Positions 6,282 to 11,720 of a stretch of 11,720 nucleotides of DNA are shown one piece after another. The first letter of the stretch is position 1; every line of letters begins with the position of its first letter. The stretch is from CBFGRV01 sp965651265. GTDB taxonomy: Bacteria > Bacteroidota > Rhodothermia > Rhodothermales > VXPQ01. The stretch is from positions 1 through 11,720 of the forward strand of contig CBFGRV010000083.1 in NCBI GenBank assembly GCA_965651265.1, written 5' to 3'. A model generated the notes under the pieces. The model made no database searches, had not been told where the DNA came from, and saw only the letters and a list, made by a program, of their open reading frames with translations. Position numbers and translations under genes: made by a program.

Positions 6282-6527
6282 ATGCCGGAGATCGAGCAGC
6301 GAAAGATCAGCGGATTGACGGTTACGATCGATCGACAGACGTGTATCGGATCCGACAACTGCACTCAGATCGCTCCGGAAGTGCTCGTGCTCGGATTCGA
6401 CCACATCGTTCAGTTTACCGAGAATCCGCCGGATATCGAGCGGGATCGAATGATCGAGGCATGCGCCGTTTGCCCGGTTGATGCTCTCATCGTCCACGAT
6501 GAAGAAGGGCGCCAGATCGTGCCCTAG
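6282..6527 (+). CDS. small single-cluster ferredoxin
   Basis: This is an 81-residue soluble electron carrier. Read from the ATG at 6282, the cluster cysteines are C21-IGSDN-C27, then C61-AV-C64-P near the end. The first group has the C-x5-C spacing, with Ser at the position where [4Fe-4S] ferredoxins carry the middle cysteine. A [3Fe-4S] cluster on C21, C27 and C64, or a [4Fe-4S] cluster that recruits C61, are both possible. The segment between the pairs contains the IAPEVLVLG-type strand common in Fer4-type single-cluster ferredoxins. A GTG at 6273 is in frame and would add three residues. Neither start has a Shine-Dalgarno sequence. It sits on the same strand as the TerC gene but has no obvious redox partner here. 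Confidence 0.85.
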   Translation: MPEIEQRKISGLTVTIDRQTCIGSDNCTQIAPEVLVLGFDHIVQFTENPPDIERDRMIEACAVCPVDALIVHDEEGRQIVP

Positions 6528-6549
6528 TCGCCCTCCGCTCCCCGCTCAA

Positions 6550-6567
6550 CCGATGTTCGGACGTCGG
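6550..6567. other. weak hairpin between convergent ferredoxin and TPR genes
   Basis: CCGATG and CGTCGG pair over 6 bp (one G-U) around TTCGGA, centred in the 42-nt convergent gap. There is no T-tract on either strand, so termination here is only a possibility. Confidence 0.3.
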
Positions 6568-6569
6568 GG

Positions 6570-8222
6570 TTACTCCAGCACGACATCGGCGTGGCGCCAC
6601 GCCATCGTCAGCCGATCGGTGAGCTGCGCGGCCTCATCCGTACGATTCTGCATTTCGAGGCTCCGCTTCAGCCCGTGTAGCGACCAACCATTCTCGGGGT
6701 AGGTCTCGAGATCCTCTCGATAGAGCACCTCGGCGTCGGCGGCTCGCCCGGCATCCAGCAGGATGCCGGCCAGCATCAGACGCGTGGGATGATACCACGG
6801 CGGCGGCTCTTCGTAGATCAGGGCATCTTCGAGCGCGATTGCCACGCGAAGGTGCATTTCCGCCCCGTCGATGTCGCCGGAAGCCGCAGCGATCTGCCCC
6901 TCCAGGGCATGATGTGCGACCTCGAGCAGGCTCCCGATGGTATTCACCCCGGTCGCCGAGATCTCGGCCAGCTCCTCGTTGGAGGCAATGTCCTTCACGT
7001 GGCCCAGCTCCACACGGGCCTCATTGACTTGACCTGTGGCCGCGAGCGCAAGCCCACGGGCGTAATGCCAGATCGCTCTGGGGTAGAGCAGATCATGATC
7101 CGGTTCGGGCTCGGAGAGAATCTCATCCCACCGGCCGAAACGTGCCAACGCAAATATCGGCGTGATGTAGAAATGCTGGAGCATCTCGAATCCGGGCTGG
7201 CGCATCGACTCCGCGTCGGTCTGCGCCTGTACATTCCGCGCCGCCTCGATCGCTCGATCGCTGCTACCCGCCAGGGCCGCCGATAGCCACAGGAAATGAT
7301 GATTGTGGGGCATGTACATCATCGGATAGATGCCATGCACGTGCCGCAGCTTGTAGCGGTCGTCTGCTTCGATCGCCTCTTCGTTTGCGCGAACGGCGTC
7401 GTGATAACGGCCCACGCGGATGTAGATGTGCCCGGGCATGTGGACGAGGTGGCCGGCAGCGGGTACGAGCGGGCCTAACCGCTCGGCGGCTTCGACGCCG
7501 CGTTCCGGATACACCTTCTCCATCAGGTGGATGTAGTAGTGATTCGCGCCCGGATGGGTAGGATCCCGCTCCATCACCTTCTCGAGGGCCGCTATGGCCT
7601 CGTCGACACCTTCGTTCGGCTGGTCGTTCTCATCCCAATAGTTCCACGGCATCAAGTCCATGACGGACTCTGCGAAGATCGTTTGCGCGTCGAGATCGTC
7701 CAGATATTCGCGCGCGACGTCACGCATCGCTTCAGCAAATGCCTTATCGAGTGCGGAACGATCTTCGGGCGGATTTTCCGCATATCTCGCGGCAATCGCT
7801 CGGATATACGCCTGCTCGCGTGGCGACGCTTTGTCAGCCAGCGCCATCGCTTTCTGAGCGGCCTCCCACGCGATCGGCACCGACTCCGGAAACATCGGCG
7901 CATTGATATTCGGCCCGTGCACGAAGGCGATGCCCCAGTAACACATGGCGCAATTCGGATCGAGTCGCGCCGCCTCCTTGAAAGCCGCTTCCGCCTCGGC
8001 GTGATTGAAGGCATAGGCAAGCGTGAGGCCCTGATCGAAGAATTTCTGTGCCTCGGGCGATGACGTGGTGATGCCGTGATGGTGATCGCCCAGATCGGAG
8101 TACAGTTCCGCGAGCGCTCCGGTCTGATGGGTTGCATGTTGCTGATGGTCCTGGCCGGCGCTGGTCGTCACGAGGGCGACGCAGAGTAGCGCTCCGGACG
8201 CGAAGCGTAGTGTGGTCATCAT
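6570..8222 (-). CDS. secreted histidine-rich tetratricopeptide-repeat protein, function unknown
   Basis: This is a 550-residue protein with a Sec signal peptide (cleavage near residue 23). Several TPR-like helical pairs are visible, for example around 55-90, 206-225, 245-285, 312-332, 430-470 and 480-535. Conserved-looking His/Cys clusters punctuate them: HHHG at 47-50, C91-A-M-C94-Y-W-G, ANHYYIH at 226-232, AGHLVHMPGHIY at 257-268, MPHNHHFLW at 304-312, HH at 437-438. This pattern belongs to an uncharacterised TPR family in which the C-A-M-x-YWG and HMPGHIY segments recur. The clusters could bind a metal or heme in the periplasm; that is inference. ATG-ATG at 8222/8219 gives the signal peptide directly at the N-terminus. 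The open frame extends upstream without plausible protein sequence. It lies 143 nt after the oxidoreductase gene on the same strand. Confidence 0.85.
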   Translation of the reverse strand: MMTTLRFASGALLCVALVTTSAGQDHQQHATHQTGALAELYSDLGDHHHGITTSSPEAQKFFDQGLTLAYAFNHAEAEAAFKEAARLDPNCAMCYWGIAFVHGPNINAPMFPESVPIAWEAAQKAMALADKASPREQAYIRAIAARYAENPPEDRSALDKAFAEAMRDVAREYLDDLDAQTIFAESVMDLMPWNYWDENDQPNEGVDEAIAALEKVMERDPTHPGANHYYIHLMEKVYPERGVEAAERLGPLVPAAGHLVHMPGHIYIRVGRYHDAVRANEEAIEADDRYKLRHVHGIYPMMYMPHNHHFLWLSAALAGSSDRAIEAARNVQAQTDAESMRQPGFEMLQHFYITPIFALARFGRWDEILSEPEPDHDLLYPRAIWHYARGLALAATGQVNEARVELGHVKDIASNEELAEISATGVNTIGSLLEVAHHALEGQIAAASGDIDGAEMHLRVAIALEDALIYEEPPPWYHPTRLMLAGILLDAGRAADAEVLYREDLETYPENGWSLHGLKRSLEMQNRTDEAAQLTDRLTMAWRHADVVLE

Positions 8223-8310
8223 GGCGGTTCCGCCTAGTGGGTCGGCGGCCTCGAGTTGCGTGATCCTGTTGACCACTGCCGAACCGCGTGGTTGAGATGC
8301 AGGGCGCGGT

Positions 8311-8349
8311 CCCGGCACGGAAGGGTACCGAATTGTACGAATTGCCGGG
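8311..8349 (-). other. large hairpin between the oxidoreductase and TPR genes
   Basis: CCCGGCA (8311-8317) and TGCCGGG (8343-8349) are perfect inverse complements, and the interior contains GTAC twice (8325-8328, 8335-8338), able to pair. On the minus strand it begins 16 nt after the oxidoreductase stop. It has no T-run, so it may be an mRNA 3'-end stabiliser or a weak terminator. A near-tandem CAATTCGTA/CAATTCGGTA lies in its loop on the minus strand. Confidence 0.5.
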
Positions 8350-8365
8350 GTCACACACAAACGGC

Positions 8366-9574
8366 CTACCCTGCCTCCGAGACCGTCTCCTCTTCGATGG
8401 CTCCCGTTGTCGGATCCTTTGTGATCCGGGTGATGCGGCCGTCCGGAAGGCGTTCTTCTTTGATGATCACTTTTCCGTCGACGGTCGACGACCGCTTTTG
8501 GATGAGATCGGCCGGCCGCTCCGCCCTCCAATCCTCGATCTCGACAGCTTCCCATCGCTTCGATTGGGCCGAGCGGTAGCACGCGTCGAGAATGGCATTC
8601 ACGATGTACGCGTCATAGAATGTCTCCATCGGCTCACGACCGCTGTCCATCGCATCGAACATGTCCGCGAACATGTCGATGTATCCGAGCGCACCCGGCT
8701 CGTCGCCTACCGGAAACAGCCATCCGGTTTCGACTTCCGCCTTCTCCGCGACGTAGCCGCCGGCGCCGCCCTCCGAGAACATCTCAAAACCCGTGCGCAG
8801 CCAGTGGTTGAGCCAGATCGTGCCCTGAGTGCCGCTGACTTCGTCCCGCAGATCCATCCCTCCATGAAAGGCCCAGCTCACCTCAACCTGCCCGATCGCG
8901 CCGCTCTCGAACCGAATGAGCACGATGCCGTGGTCCTCGGCTTTGACGGGGTGCACGAGCGTGTCTGCCCAGCACATGACCTCGAGCGGACGGTTATTCT
9001 TCCCCACGAAATTCCGGACGATCTCGATGCAGTGGCAGCCCAGATCGACGAGGGCGCCACCGCCTGCGTAGTCGCTGTCCCAGAACCACGCGGCATGGGG
9101 GCCTGGATGTGCCTCACGAGAGCGCACCCAGAGTACGTCTCCGATGGCACCGTTTCGCACGCTCCGCACGGCCTTCAATGTTTTCGGTGTGTACACGAGG
9201 TCCTCGAGATAGCCGGCGAAGATGCCGGCCTGCTCCACCATGTCTAGCATGCGCTTCGCTTCATCGGCGGTGCGAGCAAGGGGCTTCGTGCAGAGGACGG
9301 CTTTCCCGGCCTCCGCACACATCGCCACGGCCTCTTCGTGCAGGTGGTTGGGGAGCCCGATCACGACCACGTCCGTCTCCGGATCATTGATCGCATCCTT
9401 CATGCTGGTTGTCCAACGCGGGACGTCCCATTTCTCTGCAAAAGCGCGAGCCTTCTCCTCTGATCGTGAGTAGACGGTATGGACGCGATCGTGTCCGCGG
9501 CGATCGTGGAGGCTCATCGTGTAGAACGAGCTGATGAAACCAGTACTGAGCATCGAGATGCGATGAGACGTCAT
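8366..9574 (-). CDS. Gfo/Idh/MocA-family NAD(P)-dependent oxidoreductase
   Basis: This cytoplasmic dehydrogenase family acts on sugars, inositols or their derivatives. It has 402 residues. The N-terminal Rossmann strand reads MTSHRISMLSTGFIS, followed by VYSRSEEKARAFAEKW and DVVVIGLPNHLHEEAV. The characteristic C-T-K97-P-L-A motif (normally E-K-P) carries the conserved lysine. The catalytic region is GGGALVDLGCHCIEI with D177 and H181. The C-terminal half is the usual beta-sheet substrate domain. Oddities are a degenerate dinucleotide loop, S10-T-G in place of G-x-G, and a charged tail of about 40 residues after 360. ATG at 9574 is chosen because it puts the Rossmann strand at the start; no Shine-Dalgarno sequence is seen. 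It is divergent from the SIS-SDR pair, suggesting a shared pathway. The substrate cannot be read from sequence. Confidence 0.93.
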   Translation of the reverse strand: MTSHRISMLSTGFISSFYTMSLHDRRGHDRVHTVYSRSEEKARAFAEKWDVPRWTTSMKDAINDPETDVVVIGLPNHLHEEAVAMCAEAGKAVLCTKPLARTADEAKRMLDMVEQAGIFAGYLEDLVYTPKTLKAVRSVRNGAIGDVLWVRSREAHPGPHAAWFWDSDYAGGGALVDLGCHCIEIVRNFVGKNNRPLEVMCWADTLVHPVKAEDHGIVLIRFESGAIGQVEVSWAFHGGMDLRDEVSGTQGTIWLNHWLRTGFEMFSEGGAGGYVAEKAEVETGWLFPVGDEPGALGYIDMFADMFDAMDSGREPMETFYDAYIVNAILDACYRSAQSKRWEAVEIEDWRAERPADLIQKRSSTVDGKVIIKEERLPDGRITRITKDPTTGAIEEETVSEAG

Positions 9575-9647
9575 GGAAACGGTGGGATAGTTGGGTAGTG
9601 TTCGACTGAATGAAAGGGCGATTGGGATGCTCCCCATCATCGCTCGG

Positions 9648-9669
9648 GCGGCTTGCACGCGGAAGCCGC
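9648..9669. promoter_or_regulatory. inverted repeat in the divergent promoter region (possible operator)
   Basis: GCGGCTT (9648-9654) and AAGCCGC (9663-9669) are perfect inverse complements; nested within is CGCGG-AAG-CCGCG (9658-9670). It lies mid-way between the divergent oxidoreductase and SIS genes, where an operator for a sugar-responsive repressor would be expected. No regulator gene is in view. Confidence 0.4.
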
Positions 9670-9696
9670 GTTGCGTATGCTCGCCAATGTAGTACT

Positions 9697-9723
9697 GCGG
9701 CCACGTTCGTGCACCTTGGCCGC
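9697..9723 (+). promoter_or_regulatory. hairpin directly before the SIS-gene start
   Basis: GCGGCCA (9697-9703) and TGGCCGC (9717-9723) form a perfect 7-bp stem around a 13-nt loop. It ends 5 nt before the ATG at 9729. The only Shine-Dalgarno-like bases, GCGAGG (9722-9727), overlap its 3' arm, so folding could hinder initiation. It could equally be an operator. Confidence 0.4.
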
Positions 9724-9728
9724 GAGGC

Positions 9729-10538
9729 ATGGATGAATCATATCTCGATATGCCCAATGAGGCAAATGCCGCGCGCGCGTTGATCCAGGAGGCGCGGGCG
9801 GTCCTCGATCACATTGAATCGACACAGCTTGAGGCGATCGAAGAGGCGGCAGAGATCTGCGCGAACACGATCGCAAAACGCGGGCTCGTGCACCTGTTCG
9901 GGACGGGCCATTCCCGTATCCTTGTAGAGGAGATCTTTCCACGCCACGGGAGCTTCCCCGGATTCCACCCGATCGTCGAGCTCTCTCTCACCTACCACAA
10001 TCAGGTGGTCGGAGCCAATGGCCAGCGACAGGCCATGTATCTGGAACACGTCGAAGGATTCGGCAAGGTAATCCTCAGGAATTTCGTGCTTCGCCCACCG
10101 GATAGCTTCGTCGTGATCTCGAACAGTGGCGTCAATGAAGTGGTGCTGGATGTCGCCCTCGAGGCGAAGGCGCTCGATCTGCCGGTGATCGCCGTCGTTT
10201 CGAGGGCTCATTGTGAGGCGTCCCCTGCGCAGCATTCCTCGGGAAAGCGATTGCCAGACGTGGCCGACGTCACGATTGACAACGGAAGCCCCGCGGGCGA
10301 CGCCCTGGTCCGCGTGCCCGGACTCGCGGATCCGGTTGGGCCTGGCTCAACGATCGGCGGCGCGGTCGTTGTGAATGCGCTGAAGGCTCGCGTGGCGGAG
10401 AAGCTGGTCGAACGCGGCCAGCCGCCCATCGTGCTGACAAGCAGCGCGATCATCGGAGAGGCGGCATCGCGTACGCGCTTCGAGGAGTGCTATGACGACT
10501 ACCGCGCTCGTGTCCAGCGCGCGTTCGGAAGCGACTAG
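9729..10538 (+). CDS. SIS-domain sugar-phosphate-binding protein (UPF0309/PRK02947-like)
   Basis: The SIS (sugar isomerase) fold binds phosphosugars and often catalyses aldose-ketose isomerisation or ether cleavage. The 269 residues show FGTGHSRILVEEIF at 57-70, the phosphosugar-binding S131-N-S-G, the family signature H169-S-S-G-K-R-L-P-D-V-A-D, DNGSPAGDALV at 184-194 and VGPGSTIGGAVVVNA at 203-217. The whole run resembles the group often labelled 'sugar isomerase domain-containing protein', related to MurQ and GmhA but a separate family with few characterised members. The ATG at 9729 is followed in frame by another at 9750, which remains possible. The SDR gene starts 5 nt after the stop, so the two are co-transcribed. 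The substrate is unknown; an amino-sugar or hexose phosphate is the reasonable guess. Confidence 0.9.
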   Translation: MDESYLDMPNEANAARALIQEARAVLDHIESTQLEAIEEAAEICANTIAKRGLVHLFGTGHSRILVEEIFPRHGSFPGFHPIVELSLTYHNQVVGANGQRQAMYLEHVEGFGKVILRNFVLRPPDSFVVISNSGVNEVVLDVALEAKALDLPVIAVVSRAHCEASPAQHSSGKRLPDVADVTIDNGSPAGDALVRVPGLADPVGPGSTIGGAVVVNALKARVAEKLVERGQPPIVLTSSAIIGEAASRTRFEECYDDYRARVQRAFGSD

Positions 10539-10543
10539 TTGGA

Positions 10544-11284
10544 ATGGGAGCCCTCGAAGATAAGGTCGCCGTCGTCACGGGAGCCGCGTCCGGCATCGGG
10601 CAGGCTGCCGCGCGCCTGTTTGCCGGCGAGGGTGCACACGTGGTCGGGATCGATCTGGAGGATGCACCCGATGCGACACTGTCGGTGCGGGCGGACGTCA
10701 GCGACGCCGAGGCCGTCCAGCGGGCCATGGAGCAGACGACGGCGCGCTTCGGCCGACTGGATGTCCTCTTTAACGTTGTCGGCGTAAGCGGCAGGAAATG
10801 GGGCGACGGCCCGGTGGCCGACTGCACGGAGGAGGCCTGGGACCTCGTCATGCGAATCAACCTGAAAAGTACCTTCCTCTGCTGCAAGTTTGCTCTTCGA
10901 GAGATGCTGCGCGGCGGGGGCGGCTCCATCATCAATCTGTCGTCGGCACTGGCGCTCGTCGGGGGCGATGAGGATTTCGCCACCCACGCATATGCGGCGA
11001 GCAAGGGTGCCATCATCAGCCTCACGAAGGGAGTGGCCAGCTACTACGCCCCGATGAACATTCGGGCGAACGTGATCTGCGCCGGCTTGATCGCGACGCC
11101 CATGAGCCGCCGAGCCCAGGAGAGCCCGCGCATTCGCGAGCGTCTTCCGGCACTGCAGCCGCTGACCGGGGACTTCGGAAAGCCGGAGGATGTCGCACGA
11201 GCGGCGCTATACCTGGGCTCCGACGCTTCACGGTTCGTTACGGGAGCCGTGCTCACGGTCGACGGCGGCTGGACCGTGCGGTGA
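10544..11284 (+). CDS. short-chain dehydrogenase/reductase (classical SDR)
   Basis: This is a 246-residue NAD(P)-dependent oxidoreductase. The cofactor motif T12-G-A-A-S-G-I-G19 and the D37 after beta-2 (VVGIDLED) favour NAD(H). The structural motif is V-V-G at 78-80 in place of the usual NNAG. The catalytic set is N106, S134 (INLSS), Y150 and K154 (YAASK). PMNIRANVICAG and the terminal G-A-V-L-T-V-D-G-G-W are family standard. The spacing from S134 to Y150 is 16 rather than the common 13, implying three extra residues in the loop before the active-site tyrosine (GGDEDFATH). It begins 5 nt after the SIS gene and is probably co-transcribed. A sugar or polyol derivative is a plausible substrate from context, but SDR substrates cannot be assigned from sequence. 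Confidence 0.94.
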   Translation: MGALEDKVAVVTGAASGIGQAAARLFAGEGAHVVGIDLEDAPDATLSVRADVSDAEAVQRAMEQTTARFGRLDVLFNVVGVSGRKWGDGPVADCTEEAWDLVMRINLKSTFLCCKFALREMLRGGGGSIINLSSALALVGGDEDFATHAYAASKGAIISLTKGVASYYAPMNIRANVICAGLIATPMSRRAQESPRIRERLPALQPLTGDFGKPEDVARAALYLGSDASRFVTGAVLTVDGGWTVR

Positions 11285-11399
11285 TGTTCCCACACCGGCG
11301 TACGTCCCGGGCCCGATCCCGGCATCGATCATTTACCCTGTGCGGGCCGTTACCGGCCACCACAGACTATTGGAAAAAACGGAATCTGAATTCATTCTC

Positions 11400-11720
11400 A
11401 TGATTGAAACGAGCGTCATCGGCAGCTACGCCTGGCCGTCGTGGGTGATCACTGCGGTGGAGGCCATCAAATCGGGAGTGTACGGCCCCAAGGACATCGA
11501 AGAGACCTTGAACGATGCTGTGGACATGGCATTGCGTGATCAAGAAGATGCAGGAGTGGACATCGTGACGGATGGAGAAATGCGAAGGCTCGGATTCTTC
11601 ACCGCCGATTTCTACGACCGCCTCACTGGGCTGCGCCCCCATCCTCCCCAGCGCAAGTTGGGGCCTGCCGGCCACGATCAGCGCGAGCGCCTGGAGGCCG
11701 TAGAGCCTTTCGAGGCCCCT
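11400..11720 (+). CDS. MetE-C-terminal-domain-like methyltransferase (5' part)
   Basis: The first 107 residues of a cobalamin-independent methionine-synthase-type barrel are visible, continuing beyond the window. The start MIETSVIGSYAWPSW places the G-S-Y strand end of the family (usually GSYPRP) at residues 8-10. The metal/substrate region D54-I-V-T-D57-G-E-M-R follows, preceded by KDIEETLNDAVDMALRDQEDAG, the family helix. Proteins like this use zinc and a thiol acceptor to move methyl groups; stand-alone versions may use donors other than methyl-folate. The GSY-AW variation suggests a non-standard subgroup. ATG at 11400 is taken as start; an in-frame TTG at 11370 is possible. No Shine-Dalgarno sequence is seen. 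The 115-nt gap after the SDR gene contains a small GGCCG/CGGCC hairpin (about 11344-11358) but no T-run, so linkage to the sugar genes is open. Confidence 0.85.
   Translation, partial: MIETSVIGSYAWPSWVITAVEAIKSGVYGPKDIEETLNDAVDMALRDQEDAGVDIVTDGEMRRLGFFTADFYDRLTGLRPHPPQRKLGPAGHDQRERLEAVEPFEAP

Noticed and set aside
8329..8361. Bacteroidota-type promoter for the TPR gene (TTTG, 20 nt, TACAATTCG on the minus strand)
   Set aside because: The spacing fits but the -7 element differs from TAnnTTTG at two positions, and the site lies in a hairpin; too weak to list.
8223..8582. N-terminal extension of the TPR protein upstream of ATG 8222
   Set aside because: The residues are Arg/Gly/Pro-rich frame noise overlapping the oxidoreductase 3' end; the ATG-ATG at 8222 begins a proper signal peptide.
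8288..9247. Open frame of 319 codons on the plus strand opposite the oxidoreductase gene
   Set aside because: It mirrors the conserved Gfo/Idh/MocA coding region and has no recognisable motif or hydrophobic pattern.
1..11720. CRISPR arrays, tRNAs, transposases or attachment sites
   Set aside because: No regularly spaced repeats, cloverleaf-like segments, transposase motifs or flanking direct repeats were seen on either strand.

Overview
The window is a GC-rich bacterial chromosome segment, densely packed with genes on both strands. No tRNA, rRNA, insertion sequence, CRISPR array or phage gene is visible. Two lipoproteins with lipobox cysteines and several periplasmic proteins point to a Gram-negative envelope. 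Almost none of the credible start codons has a Shine-Dalgarno sequence. That, plus a nirK-nirV pair, a Sco protein and long sugar-type oxidoreductases, fits a Bacteroidota/Rhodothermota-like (or possibly Gemmatimonadota-like) bacterium. This placement is inference; there is no phylogenetic marker in the window.

Left part (1-1044): the last 52 codons of a CaCA-type Na+/Ca2+ antiporter run into a convergent VanX/DdpX-type D-Ala-D-Ala dipeptidase made as a lipoprotein.

Core (1147-4446): a four-gene copper denitrification operon reads nirK (copper nitrite reductase), nirV (FGE-sulfatase-fold partner), a Sco/SenC copper chaperone and an azurin-like lipoprotein. The last three genes overlap by ATGA. 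The operon ends in a strong intrinsic terminator. NirK reduces nitrite to NO in the periplasm, Sco probably supplies or maintains its copper, and the membrane-anchored cupredoxin probably delivers electrons. A convergent Rrf2-family regulator with an Fe-S-type cysteine triad (4495-4941) lies directly behind the operon and may sense NO.

Middle (5065-6527): a yybP-ykoY manganese riboswitch, with a textbook overlapping terminator, precedes a TerC/Alx membrane protein, a likely Mn2+ exporter. A small single-cluster ferredoxin follows.

Right part (6570-11720): on the minus strand are a secreted histidine-rich TPR protein and a Gfo/Idh/MocA oxidoreductase. Divergent from the latter, on the plus strand, are a SIS-domain sugar-phosphate protein and an SDR dehydrogenase 5 nt apart, then the start of a MetE-type methyltransferase that runs off the window. 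The oxidoreductase, SIS and SDR genes look like a carbohydrate-derivative catabolic locus around a shared promoter region rich in inverted repeats.

The strongest discoveries are the riboswitch-terminator and the tightly coupled nirK-nirV-sco-azurin unit. I see no convincing wholly new system. The histidine-rich TPR protein and the unexplained roles of NirV and the sugar-locus genes are the best leads. No gene-free stretch exceeds 300 bases; the longest, 4942-5202, is mostly riboswitch.
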